Origin: Sinonovacula constricta
Taxonomy: Eukaryota; Mollusca; Bivalvia; Cardiida; Solecurtidae
Assembly: GCA_007844125.1 (NCBI GenBank)
Contig: CM017556.1
Span: forward strand, 25,833,714 to 25,897,713
Direction of reading: 5' to 3'
DNA: 64,000 nucleotides
Shown: piece by piece, positions 13,301 through 28,300 of the stretch
Position numbering within the stretch: position 1 is the stretch's first letter
Layout: every line of letters begins with the position of its first letter
The notes under the pieces: model-generated
The model's input: only the letters and a program-made list of their open reading frames with translations
The model's database searches: none
Told to the model about the DNA's origin: nothing
Translations under genes and position numbers: made by a program

Positions 13301-16300
13301 CTTGTCTGATCTTGAGTGAATATTGTTTTCAATAGTAGGAATAATATTGTTTAAGTATTTCATATTCCCAGAACAGTCATAAACCAGTAGCCCAGACTGC
13401 AGAGGTTATTCAGTGAAACAAGATATTTTTTATCTGTAGCTCCCGAGCTATGATATGTCTAGTTCCTGATGCAGTAAATGCTGAAATGCTTTCTGCCGGA
13501 CTGTCTAAACAGAATGTGTTGGTGTAATTTATTGCTGAATGAATGTAAAGATGATTCTCATCGCAGCAAGCCAGTGAGGAAATTGCCATCAAAGTGGCCC
13601 TAAATAGTTACCAAAGTAATGTCTGAGCAAGCTTTCTTCTATTTGAATATGATTTTTAGCTGGGCAGTTATTGGGGGTTCTTAAATGGTATTTAGACGTC
13701 AGGTGTCTAATCTGATCCTGATCAGACAGCATCCACTGTAAACTGACTGATCAGGATCTTTACTATTTACCAAGGCCTATGGTTAAGTCATACATAGAAG
13801 GTTAAGAGCTTAAGTTTATTGATTACAATATCGGAATAGCTGCGTAGAATAGATCAGGTGGAAGTATTGACAGTTGGACACAGGGTGGGGCTGCAATAAT
13901 TACCTGGCATTTGTCTGGGCAAATAATGCAGTTGTGATCAATCATTGAAATTATTTTCAATTACAAATTGACAGCTACAAAATAGGTCAAATGTTGTGCA
14001 TTCTAAATGGAAAGTATGAAATAGTGTTTTTGCATTTTAATTTTTGTTCTATGTATCAAGTAAATAATGTCCAGTCTTTAAAAGATAAGCGTTTCAAAGT
14101 TATTCACTCTCTTAATGACTTTATCATTCATAGCAAATTAGAAGGGGACATAAGCAAGCATTAGATGTTACAATGTATATGTTGGTAAAACTTTTGGCTT
14201 TCAATCATTTTTTTTAAAACCTTTATAGAAACAACATCAAAGCAACAGCGTAGATTGTGGGCTGTTTTTTTTTCCCAATATGTTCAATTTTTCTTTTTTT
14301 TCTCCACCTCTTTAAATTTTTATTATTTTTTAGTGTAAATGCCCAAATAAATCTGCTCTGGTCAAACTATGTTATAAATTTACATGAAAGATAAAGATTT
14401 GAAGCTGAATACCAACAACACAATGTTGATATACACATACCATGAAATCTTATTTTTCTTGTATCTCTTTTACTGGCTATTTGCAATGCCAGTTTTCTTA
14501 GAAAAACAACTTTTACAGTTAATTACAGTATCCTTTAGCAATGTTGATTTGCATTCTTGGAGTAGTTATAGTCTACCAATTAGGTTATTCTTGACAGACA
14601 GACTATTACGACCAATTTGCATATGTTTATTATGTTTGTTTTTTGTCCTCAGGCGGGGAAAATGTTTTGTAAGTAAGACACTTCAGTCTGCCAGGACGTT
14701 AGTCCAGTATCCTTAAACTGCTGTGCTGTTATAACTTATTGCAAGTGACTCGGCAACAAATGGGGCAGTTCCTGATCAGAGAATACAGTTCCCATGACAA
14801 CAATTTTTATATGTCTTGGTTGGCTAAAGTTACAGGCTAAATGTCCTTATTATCTTTGCTGATTTGTTAGTTTTTAGCTTACAATTAATGTAAACTTAGC
14901 TGGTCATATTGGTATTCACCTACAACTAACTCCATGTAAACTTGACCAGTCATGTTGATATTTTCCTACTACTACATGTAAACTTGACCAGTCATGTAGG
15001 TATTCACCTACAACTAACTCCATGTAAACTTGACCAGTCATATTGGTATTTGCCTACAACTCCATGTAAACTTGACCAGTCATATTGGTATTTGCCTACA
15101 ACTCCATGTAAACTTGACCAGTCATATTGGTATTTGCCTACAACTACACGTAAACTTGACCTGTCATATTGGTATTTGCCTACAACTACACGTAAACTTG
15201 ACCTGTCATATTGGTATTTGCCTACAACTACACGTAAACTTGACCAGTCATATTGGTATTTTCCTACAACTACACGTAAACTTGACCAGTCATATTGGTA
15301 TTTGCCTACAACTACACGTAAACTTGACCTGTCATATTGGTATTTGCCTACAACTACACGTAAACTTGACCAGTCATATTGGTATTTGCCTACAACTCCA
15401 TGTAAACTTGACCAGTCATTTTGGTATTTGCCTACAACTCCATGTAAACTTGACCAGTCATATTGGTATTTGCCTACAACTACACATAAACTTGACCTGT
15501 CATATTGGTATTTGCCTACAACTACACGTAAACTTGACCAGTCATATTGGTATTTGCCTACAACTCCATGTAAACTTGACCAGTCATATTGGTATTTGCC
15601 TACAACTACACGTAAACTTGACCTGTCATATTGGTATTTGCCTACAACTACACGTAAACTTGACCTGTCATGTAGGTATTCACCTACAACTAACTACATG
15701 TAAACTTGACCAGTCATATTGGTATTTGCCTACAACTCCATGTAAACTTGACCAGTCATATTGGTATTTGCCTACAACTACACGTAAACTTGACCTGTCA
15801 TATTGGTATTTGCCTACAACTACACGTAAACTTGACCAGTCATATTGGTATTTTCCTACAACTACACGTAAACTTGACCTGTCATATTGGTATTTGCCTA
15901 CAACTACACGTAAACTTGACCTGTCATATTGGTATTTGCCTACAACTACACGTAAACTTGACCAGTCATATTGGTATTTGCCTACAACTACACGTAAACT
16001 TGACCTGTCATGTTGGTATTTTCCTACAACTACACGTAAACTTGACCAGTCATATTGGTATTTTCCTACAACTACACGTAAACTTGACCAGTCATGTTGG
16101 TATTCACCTACAACTAACTCCATGTAAACTTGACCAGTCATGTTGGTATTTTCCTACAACTACATGTAAACTTGACCTGTCATGCTGGTATTCGCCTACA
16201 ACTACATGTTAACCTAGGTAGCCATATTGGCATAAAGTTACATGTACAGGTAAATTTGACCTGTCATATTGGTATTAGGTTATATGGACATGTAAACTTG

Positions 16301-19300
16301 ACTAGTCATTCTAGTATTAGGTTACATGTAGATGTAAACTTGACCAGAATAATGGTATAAGTTATATGGACATGTAAACTTGACTAGTCATATTAGTATT
16401 AGGTTACATGTAGATGTAAACTTGACCAGAATAATGGTATAAGTTATATGGACATGTAAACTTGACTAGTCATATTAGTATTAGGTTACATGTAGATGTA
16501 AACTTGACCAGAATAATGGTATAAGTTATATTGACATGTAAACTTGACTAGTTGTATTAGTATTAGGTTACATGTAGATGTAAACTTGACCAGAATAATG
16601 GTATAAGTTATATGGACATGTAAACTTGACCAGAATAATGGTATAAGTTATATGGACATGTAAACTTGACTAGTCGTATTAAGTATTTTGTACATGTAGA
16701 TGTAAACTTGACCAGTCATAATGGTATTAGCATGTCTACTGTATGTAAACTTAACCAGTCATATTGGTAAAGACATGTCAGTAAATAGTACAGATCATGA
16801 TCAGACATCTTATTGTGGCTAGATGATCTGGATCAACACAAGTTTCATATGCCTGATTACTTAGTGCTTAGCAGGTTAAGTGTTAATATCAACTGATGGA
16901 GCCTGTTTGTACCATTATGCATTCAATAAACAATGTAAACAGATAGAACCATGGAATAATATTTATTTCATGCTTTTGGGCAAAAGAGTGAGATATAACA
17001 GTGAAGAAAAGCCTTATCATTTCACTCTGGCCTTCAGTGAAATGATGGCTTTATCAATTTCCCACAGGGTCCCAGGGGAGGTAAAAAGGGACTACTGATT
17101 AAAATTAAGTTTTAAGATGAAATACACATAAAAATTGTCAATTTCAATGTACAATCTTATTTTATTTCACTAGTTGTCACAGACAAAAAAAAAATGTCTA
17201 CAATGGCTGTGCCACTTGTGAAAATATATTTTTCTATGATCATTTAAGAAGTAAAATAAGGTTATACACTGAAATCAACAAATATCCTATATGTAAATAA
17301 TACTCATTTACTTTAATGTCACCACAGGATCCATGTATTTTTTTTTTCTTGAAAAACAATATTTCCTTATTGTGTAATATTCATTAAAATCATTACGTTT
17401 AGACTATCATAAATGCCTACTTTATATGCAGATTGATAGAGCATCAAAGGAAGTAGCATGAAAAATTCTGCCCCCATGTGGATCTCATATATCAGTGATT
17501 CTTCCAATTTTTTTCATTTATCAGCTAAATTAGCTATGCAAATAGACCATTTAGATTTTGTCATTTGTTATAATGTGTGGAAGGATCCATCTCAATTGAC
17601 ACAATAATCTTGCAGTAATCCGTCACTCCTCCATTACTGCTGCCACAGTGGCTGTTATGGCTGCTGCTACAAGTGAGATAGTTGTTTGCTAGAAACACAC
17701 CAGTATAGCATTTCGATCATTTATTCTTTTCACATCAACTGTCTCAGTTATAGGTGGAGAAATCAAACAAGCGTTGGGTAAGATTTTATATTGGCAATTC
17801 TAGAAATCAGTTTTAGTGTTCTTTCAAATGGTTTGGATGTGAATTTGAAAGGAAATGTATGAATTGGTATTAATTGGCATTTGTGAGAATAATCTGTGTT
17901 TTCTTCCATCTCTATCTGTCATGGAAAGGGAATTTAACATGTGATCATAAGATCTTAAATGGCATTTTGTAGTGAATCAATTATACTGTCCTTTTTAACT
18001 CGGTTAATTATAAATACATAATGCAATAAGTGTTAAATAATTTAATATACTTATGGCGTTAGGTTACAGTTTTAATTCCTGAATCTAGAAGATGGAAAGT
18101 CTTAATTCCCTCCATATAATTGTATCCTATGTCTTTGATTGTTGACAGTTTGTTGATTTTTTAATGAAGAAATTGAAGATGATTTCCTTTAATTATTGAG
18201 ATCAAGGTAAACCATTGAGGTGCACATTACTGCAGTTGGATTTTGTTGAATTTATCTGTGAAATATAGCTGAACAGCACTGACAATGCTTTATTTTACAT
18301 TTGAAGTTGATAAAAATTATTCCAGAAAAAAAGGTCAAAATAACATTTTTTCACTTACACATAGTGAGCAAACAACACCACTTTATGCCTGTTTCTATTT
18401 TTTTTTTAATATTATTGGTTTTATTGGATAAATGAAAGTAAATATAAAATGATTTTTTTCATTTGAGAACAAAAAATGTTGTTTAACAGAAAAATGTTGT
18501 TTAACAGAAAACAGACAGAAATAGATATAATAGATATAATGAAGGCTTTTAATCCATACTTGTCTAGTGAAATCTATTCTAAATGAGAAATCAAAATAAA
18601 AGAGTAACTTATCACACACTGTTAGCCAAGCCTCACAGAGAACTGATGCTGTTTTAAGGATTATTCATAAAATAAACTCTAGACTGTAAAACAACTGCTG
18701 AAAGAAAATAGAATTTGATGTATTGAAGGGCACTATAAGTGGTTCTTAGTGAAATCTGAGTAAGAAAATAAAAGAAACTTTAAATTCATCACACAATTTT
18801 AGCCAAGCCATAAAGAGAAGTGATGCTATTTTAATGATTTTTCTAGAATAACCTCTAGACTGATATAAAACTCTGGAGTTAAGAAAATATAAGTTGATGC
18901 ATTGAAATGCTCTCCGGGAGTTAAGGAAATAGAAATTGAAGTCGATATTTTGAAATGCTTTATGAGTAGCTCTAGTGTAAACGTTTTAAGTAAGACAAAA
19001 TTTGAAATTAAAATTCATCACACAGTTTTAGCCAAACCATAAGGAAAAGTGATGCTGTTTTAATTATTTTTTTCTAGAATAATCCCTAGACTGATATATA
19101 ACTGCAGAGTTAAGAAAATAGAAGTTGATAAATTGAAGAGCTGCCTTCAGAGTTAAGAAAATAGACGTTCATTTGTGGGAGTGCTGTTTGAGTGGTTTAT
19201 AGTTATTGGATGGTAGTTTCTTGACAGCATTTTAATCAAATTACCGTTACAAATGTACGTTGAAATATGTACAGTATTATATGTAGTAAAATATAGCAGT

Positions 19301-22300
19301 TTGTTGAGCAGGTATCAAATCATAGTTCTATAACATGACCTATGTTTATCCAGTAAGTAGTTAAGTAATAATGAACAATAATGCAATAATATAAGGCAAG
19401 ACTACGATTTTTGACCATATGCAATGAGACTCTTTTGAAAAAGAGATTAAAAAAGTCATTAAAAGTAATGCATTCTCAGGTTTTACACGGACCCATTTCA
19501 TAGAAGTAGTATGACAGAAATACAGAAATGTTGAAGAACATGGGGGAACCTTGCATTTTGTATGTATTACCTGTGACTGAAGTACACGGTAACATATCCT
19601 TCTCATAGAAGTGGTATGACTTTGAGAAAAAAATATTGCAGAATACTGCAACACTTGGCATTTTGTATGTGTTGCCTGTGACAGAGTTAGAGAACCTTTT
19701 CATAGAGGTGGTATGACTTTGAGAAATAAAGAAATGTTGCAGAACATGGGGAAACCTTAAGCATAGTATGTGTTGCCTGTGGCGGAATTAGAGATCCTTT
19801 TCAGAGAAGCAGTCTTCGTCATAACTCGCTTGCCAGAAGCCCGGAGCAAGTACTGGTCTTGGTTGAGATATGACGAAGGCCTTAGCTTGATGTTTTGCAA
19901 TGATGCTTTCGGACTAATGAAACCAATTTCGGGCAAGTGATTTTTCCAGTGGCAAAAAATTAAGGCAAGAACTGGAGAAGTAGTTCTACATTGAGAAATA
20001 AATAAATGTTGAAGAACATAGGGTACCTTTAAATGTGTATGTTTTACATGTGACATAAGTACTTGGTAGCTGACCCTTTTCAGAGAAATGTTGCAGGACT
20101 CAGGATATTTTTGCAATGCATATGGGGTGCCTGTGACAGAGATTCGTAGCAACAGACCTTATCATAAAAGTAGTGTAGCTTTAAGAAAAAGAAGAAATAT
20201 CAAACGTAGGGGCATATGGGCTAACCTTGCCATGTATTTGATAAAAAAAAATGACTGTGACTAGGAAACATCTATGGTTATAGGCAACTGGCTGACATCA
20301 ATGTCGAAGTGCGGAACAAGGGAGACCATAACCAGTTTCATGTATTCTATGTCTTAAGTTTATTTATGTTTGCAGAGTCTTTAAAGTTGTTTGTTTATTT
20401 TTTCTAAGTCAGTAAAATGTATCAATGTTTTCTCAGTCTATAAAGTTTATGAATGCTATGTGAATCTGTCCCTTTGAACCTGTTACACAATTAGTTTATT
20501 TAACTTTAAAAGAAGGAGTCTCCCTCCAAAAGTGGGAGAGTTCACATGTATGCAGAAGACATATCGATGTTGACCAAAAAGCAAATTGTGCCAATTCTGA
20601 TCAGACACCACATAAGGGGAGCTAATTGATCTGAATTTTCACTCTTGTATTGGTCTGATCCATATACTTAAAGCTTAGAAGCAGATTAAATTTATATTTC
20701 GGTGACTTTTCTTCTAGTCATCAAGTAGCCAGTGTAATTAACCATGCAACCTAAAGCACAGACTTGCAATAATTAATGTTCTGGGACCATTAGTCGAAAA
20801 GGCTTTATTGATGTTTTGTATGCATACATTCTAGGTCAGGATAGTGGGAATCTATGACGTATGTGTAAAATCAATTTTTGTCCAATATTCAGGCATTTTT
20901 ATGTCAACATATATTTGCATATGTAATGAATACATGATTGTTTCAATTTGATTTAATTTTAATTATGACAGTATTAAGAACATTAAACTTAAGTCAGTTA
21001 ATAATTATCTTAAAATAATTATGTTGAAATACCTTTTGTGAATATTAAATTTGAAAGTAAAACATCATCCAAAGCAGGGACCTTTCACACAATATTGGAA
21101 AAAGGACCCAGATATGTGACAGAACTTTTTTCAAAGGAAATCCCGGGTAATTTGGGGAATTTTTGCAAAGATGTTGGAAGTAAAGAATATTAAAAAGTTG
21201 ATATTTACTTAATATGCCTATGCATAAAACTAACTGAGTAACAGTTTATACAGAATTTATTACATAGGTCTTAATTTTAGACTCTAAAATGTATTGTGTC
21301 CAAATTGGAATTTTTTTTTTAGTTAGGGAAACAACTACTTATTTGTACAAGGAATATAACCCAATAATGGCACATTATAGACAAATGGCATGAGGCTATA
21401 AAAAAAAGATCCAACTTAGAATACTGGAGAGTGGACACTTACTAGATGCACCTTATGAAAAGTTCCAATCTCACTTGCAATGGGCCTTGATTTTAATGGC
21501 TATTCTTTCTTTGTAATAGATGTCAGTTAATGTGCACTTTGGTTATTCCATGTGCACTTTGGTTATTCCATGTGCACTTAAAGTTTTGTCGTCTAATGGA
21601 ATCGGCAGAGTGTATTGTTCGTTATTGCAAGTCACAAACGACATGTCAACCATGTTTTAAGTTAACATGTGTGTGCTTCTCATTTTCCAGTGTACTTAAA
21701 TAATTCATGAACAGCATGGAAAACAATATGTAATAAATATTCAAGCTTTATTGCATAGGAAGTTATGAAAGCATGAATATACACTATGGGCTTTTAATTT
21801 GTAAGCCTGTTTATATTTTTCAATGTTAGAAAAATGCATTTACAGCCAACCAAATATTTTTATATATAATTAATTAATCCCTGTAGTTCATTTCTTTTTA
21901 TTAACATTAAAGGTGGTATCTGGTTTGGACCAAAAACTTTCCTCAAATAACCAAATAAGTCATTAATACCTGAAAAGATCTTGCAAAATGCTGCTCATTG
22001 ATGCCCTAGATCAGTGTGAACAGTCAACATAAATTCCCACTCCTCATTGTAGACAGGTGTTCCTATCTGAGCCACACTGCAGAGATAGCTATTTTTAACT
22101 AGGAAAACCATGTGACAACTCACTCACTTTTGAGATTATGTTATATGGTCGTCCGAGTTTGACGCTTTGACGTCAATATCTTTTTAGCAAAGGTCACTAT
22201 TGTGCATATTGATAGATTTGGAATGATTGAACTTTCAGGGTGTTTTTATCACGATTTGTACAGTCTAACAATGTAGGCTGTGTTCAAACCCATCTTTACT

Positions 22301-25300
22301 TGTACAACAGTATGAGTTTATGCAGAAATCTTTCAGAAATTATCCCCTAATTCCCCAAAAGCAGTGGTAAGGTATTGTTATGTAACTTTGATGTAGGCAA
22401 ACTGTCGGAAACCACCTCTAACACCACTACTTTATAATCTATTATTTTATTTACATACACTGTATGACTTAATGTGGATGAAATAATGATACCTTTTTAA
22501 AGCCAAGGTCAACTTATCTGTTGGCTGAAACAGTATTTCAGTAACAAACATGATTACTATAATATAAAAATTCATTACAAAAGAATCGGCCGTAATAGCT
22601 CAAGTGGTAGAGCGTCGTCTTGCGGATCGGGTGGTCGTGGGTTCAAACCCCAACCGGGTCAAACCAAATATTTAAAGTTGGTAATAGTGGCTTCCCTCCT
22701 AACACTCGGGGCTAAGAGGACAGCATTACACCTGATGTGTCGGTGTCAGTATAATGGAGCAGCTAGGTTCAGTCCCTGGGCACCTCATAAGTGCCCCTAT
22801 GCTATAATAAAAGAAATGTTGCTGCACAGTATCGGCAAAAATGCTTGCAAATCCCGTCCCATCCCATCTCATTACAAAAGATTCTTTATACATTTTATGG
22901 CCTATATTATATATACTATTGCATGGATTTAAACCCTAAATAATAATGACAGGTGATTTTAATTCCATTAGATCCACTACCCCAAATATTATTAATGAAC
23001 GATGATCAAATATTGATACAAATTCAGATTTTACTTGTACTTTGATAAAATTTTCAGCCCTTCAGTGATTTGAAATTCAAATACTTGAAAATCAATCTAC
23101 TTGTCAATTCTTTAAACATACTATGCTTTTTTTTAGAATAAACTCCATGGATTATTTATGTATTGAAGGACCTAAAATGTTTCTGATAGTTGGCTCATAT
23201 ATGCCAAAAAGACAGTTGAAAGACAACCTCACAACACTGTTTATTGTGTTAAAGCAGTCTAAAGTTCAGCTTAACTTTTCTATTGATGTTCTTTTATCTT
23301 CCTAAACTTTTGTCTCCACATATTAGTATATCTTTTTTTCACAAAACAAGCCCCCCCACCCCCTGATTTTAAAGTGACATTAGGTACCGTTCATTTTGAA
23401 GGACCACAATATATTCAAGTAGTTTAGTACTTTTTAATTTTTTTGTTTATATTTTATAAATAACACAAATGCAAATGAATGATTGAATTACTAAATGGAT
23501 GGGTGATTGAGTGAGTACATGAATTAGGTAGTAAATGGGTGAGTTAGTGAATAATTGATTTAGTGAACTAGTGAGTGGGTGATTAAGCAATTATATGAAT
23601 TAGTGAAAAGGTGATTGAGTGAATAGATGAATTACTGACTGAATGTGTGATTGAGTGAATATATAAAAGAAAGAATAAATACATTAAGTGTTTGACAGTG
23701 AAGGCAGCACTATATCTGCTTCAAGTGGACAACGTCTCCATGTAACTGAAATACTGTTGGTGGGACTATAAACCTAACAAACAAACAATAAGTGTTTGAG
23801 TGAGTAAAGTAATAAAGAAATGGCAAGGGATTGATAGATGGATGAGCAGATGAATACATGAACAGTCTAAACATGTATTAAAATTGGAAAATTAATGAAA
23901 ATTTGACTGCCACATTTTCTTGATCCAAATTATTGTAGAAGCTGATAGGTAACTATAATAGTTACTTTTAGGGACTTGGTATCCGACAGCTTGCCTATAC
24001 ATGTAACAACATGTTACCCCTGTTCTTGGGAATTTATTCATAATTGCTGCATAAATGAAAACTTCAGTTTTAGTAAAGGCTGTTGATAACTTTGCTACAA
24101 TTGTTGATAGTACAAATTGTGAAATATAGTGATTTAAATGTCCATTACTTTTTAATCTATAAAAATTAGATTAGGATTTCAGCTAAAAATAGCTGATAAC
24201 CTTGATGGTCATGTGACATGATCTTTAAAGTAAATGGTCACATGGTTTTCTTAGTTTAAAATATCTGTTAGTGTGTCTAAGATAAGAAATACCTTTTTGA
24301 AATGATAAGTGTGGTGTTTTTCTTTACATATAACATAGATGTAGTATTATTTTTTCAGGTTAGAGTAACTTATTTGTTTGGATAAGAGATAAGAGTTGTT
24401 CCAAACTGTGGGAGCCTTCTGAGGAAATGTCATGTTATTGACATAGACTAATTTCACATGGTCCATCATAGTTTAAATAGCCTTACTTATATAAAACCAA
24501 GCAAAACCTGACCAAAGTCCATATGTTAATTTGATTGTTAGTAAAAGGTATGAATTAATCTTAAATATAAATTCAGGGTGGTTTTTTGCCTCCTTTTAAA
24601 TCCTATTTTGCTTGACACAAATTCGTCAGACAGAGCCAATAGGTGTAGAGGTAGATAAAGCAGCTGTATAATCAAGAACTGGCCTATTTGCTGCTGAGAA
24701 TATATAGATAAAGCAGCTGTATGATCAGGATCTGGCTTATTTGCTGCTGAGGAAATGTAGATAAAGCAGCTGTATGATCAGGATCTGGCCTATTTGCTGC
24801 TGAGAATATATAGATAAAGCAGCTGTATGATCAGGATCTGGCCTATTTGCTGCTGAAAATATATAGATAAAGCAGCTGTATAATCAGGAACTGGCAAATA
24901 GATAAAGCAGCTGTATGATCAGGATCTGGCCTATTTTCTCTTGAGAGTATATAGATAAAGCAGCTGTATGATCAGAAACTGGCCTATTTGCTGCTGAGAA
25001 TATATAGATAAAGCAGCTGTATGATCAGGATCTGGCCAATTTGCTCTTGAGAATATATAGATAAAGCAGCTGTATGATCAGAAACTGGCCTATTTGCTGC
25101 TGAGAATATATAGATAAAGCAGCTGTATGATCAGAATCTGGCCCATTTGCTGCTGAGAATATAAAGATAAAGCAGCTGTATGATCAGGATCTGGCCTATT
25201 TGCTGCTGAGAATATAAAGATAAAGCAGCTGTATGATCAGGATCTGGCCTATTTGCTGCTGAGAATATATAGATAAAGCAGCTGTATGATCAGGATCTGG

Positions 25301-28300
25301 CCTATTTGCTGCTGAGAATAGGAGTTGTTTTGTTACCTTTGCATGAAACTGTTATCACACAACTTGAAGGATGTTTTGCTGAAATGAATGCATCATTATA
25401 GCATTGAATATGTGCTCTTCTTCATTCTTTGTCTGAAAGCCGCTTTAATAGTTCTATGTTACATGAAATTGACACTAACTCTTTGCCTGCTAATGGTGGA
25501 TATATCCGCTTTGACCATATCCTGCTACATTCATAACCAATTTGAAAACTTCAATATTTTGTAATAACTACATATACAGATAAGTAATTATGACAGTCAT
25601 ATTAATAGGAACTCATCAGCAAACAGTGCAGATACTGATAGGACTGCTCCCGTCGGGAATTGGCTGATCAAGATCTACGCTATTTGTCTAAGTTCCATTA
25701 AACTGTGTGTAGCAGGCAAGGTTGTGATTGCAGTTGATGCTGAATGCAACTGAGACTGCAGCGTCCTATTGTCTGTATCAGCTCTACTGACTTGCACCTA
25801 ATGAGTGTGTGTGCTACATGTCCTTGTAGTGTCATCTGACTGTAAGAATTGTCATAAAAATGTCTGCTTTGTACTAACAAAACCGTACTTGCAGAAAAAG
25901 TTTCTCATTTGTGCTTCAGTTAAACAGAAGCTATGTTATTCTGCTGTGGGGCTTGTTCACACAGATTTATTTGGAAAAAAAAATGTTTTGCAATTGTGTA
26001 TATGTGTGTTTGGATATTTGGCAAAAAATGGTTTTATTTTGTATTGCTTTTTAATGCATACATGTGAACTGTCCCGCTATTAAAGGGAGACTACCGCTTT
26101 TAAGGTACAAAATTATTTGAAAATGAGGGGTGTTTTACATATTTTCAGAAATCTCCTTGCTTGGAAACTGATAACTTCCTTCTTTGTTTACATTAAAACA
26201 AAAAAATCTCCGTCCAGGTACGGGAGGCCCCGGGTTGATCCTGGGCTGCGACATAGCAAAGTTGTTAAGAATCGTAGTGGTATAGGTCCCTTGCTAACGC
26301 TCAAGCAAATATAAAGGTACTTCCATGACTGGTTGGCCCGGTGTCAGGCTAATGTGACTGTGTGTGGTATCATGCCAGGTGTTCATGGCATGCTATACAC
26401 AGTGAAGGCAGCACTATGTCTGTTTCAAGTGGACACTGTCTCCAGATAACTGAAATACTGTTGGTGGGACGATAAACCCAACAAACAAACAAACAAATCT
26501 CCCACTTTGCACATTGAAAATCTCCCACTTTGGCTGGAGAAAAGGTTCACATATATATAAATGTATCACATGAAAACTCATCTTAGAAACAACACTAAAT
26601 ATTATTTCAATAAAGAATTAGTAAAATTACCATTTATTTTCTTTTTCTTAGAAAAGTGTCCTTTCTTTTTAAGAAAGGATGCATTTTAAAAAATAGAAGA
26701 AAATGGAGATTTTTAAGTTGTTCTGGTCAAGAATTCAAATCTTAACATTATGTTTGTTTACTAACAAACTGATTAACTAATTCTTGCCCATTTATCAACA
26801 TTTTATGCTAACTGTTAATTCTTTCTTAAAAAAGTCGACATAAGAAAAATGGTAATTCTTTCTAAAAAAAAAACATAAGAAAAAATGGTGAGTTTTAGAA
26901 GAAAATAATGCTTGAAATATTAGACTGACCATAAGATCAGTATAGATAGGCTATGTCACATACTGAAGTAGTGATGATTGGTTGTGGTATAGCTCCATGC
27001 TTGTACTTAAGCAAATATAAGGTTAGTTCCAAGACTGGTCAGCCAAGTGTCAGAATAATTTGGCTGGATGTGATTTTATGCAAGGTGTTTGGGGCATGCT
27101 TTTCCTGTGTAGGCAACACTATGGCAGTTTCAGATGAGCAGTCTTGGAACAGAGAACTTTTGGTGGGATGTTAAACACAGCAAACCAAATGAAAATCTTA
27201 AGGCAATGAGAATTAACCAATATAGTTGATTATACCGTTAGGTTTGTATAGCCTCGTTCAGTGGTTTCCAATGGTCTGTCATGTCTGTCATTATATGATT
27301 AAAATGGGGTTAATTAAAGACTTCAAGCTCATTTCTCTGATGAGTCCAAACAAATGCAGGGTATTGAGCAGAGACGACGGACATATCCAAACTCTTATTC
27401 TTCTTTGTACAATTTGATCAGGCTTTGGAAAATAGATCCAGATCAGCAACATCCCAAGCTGTCAGATCAAGATCAAGTATATTTCCTGTAAATTCTTTAT
27501 CAATATCTTATCTTACCTATATGTGTGGTCGTTTGCATTTATTAAGAATTAATTATCAGTTATAAACACATATAGCATGATAGGGATTAACCATTTGACT
27601 ACTGGAGGTTATGCTCAAATTTTGGTATATGTTGCAATGCTCATAGGACTTTGTCATATATTCTTATTCTTATCAACTATAAACCAAAAGAAACTGAGGG
27701 GAAAATGGTAGCAAACAATGCCAGCATCTGTAGACAGATGAAAAGGTGACATCGTACTTTCGCTGACAAATGTCTAAACTTTGTTCATGAGTCGGCATAC
27801 ACCAATAAAACAGTTTTGCGATATGCATAAACTAGTTTTTCTTTATGTGGGTTTAGTCATTATGAAAGAACTTCTGTGTCTGTAGATATTTAATGGACAT
27901 AATTATCTTTTTGTTGATTATTCATACATTTAGTACTATTAAGTATTGCTGATAGAATTATTTGATGTTTCTTTATATTTTGTAATTATTCATTTTGTGT
28001 TCTTACAATTAAAAACAGTTTATTTGAATGTTTTGCTTTACAGAACTATTTTGTTAAACTTTCTGTGTGTTTGTTAATACTTCTGCTGTTCATGCATAGC
28101 TCAACATGTTTGATGTAACATGGGTTGTGACTGAGCTAGGTCTTCACATTTCCGCAGGCCTGGTCAATTTCTGCCACACAGGAGAAGGGTTATCTGCAAG
28201 TGATTTATGCTTCACACAATTATTTTTTGTTTGAGAGATTTAGGCTCAGTAACAGCATTTTTTATTGGTTGATTGTATTGAAAAGCTGTTCCATGCAACA

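Noticed and set aside
14942..16212. Long plus-strand ORFs (up to 365 codons) with 14-residue repeats
   Set aside because: They are the 42-bp minisatellite read in several frames. All frames are open simultaneously and there is no promoter, splice or codon-bias evidence.
22588..22665. Possible functional tRNA gene
   Set aside because: The tRNA-like head is followed by a body shared with 40295-40570, so it is a SINE promoter region; the arms do not pair well enough for a tRNA.
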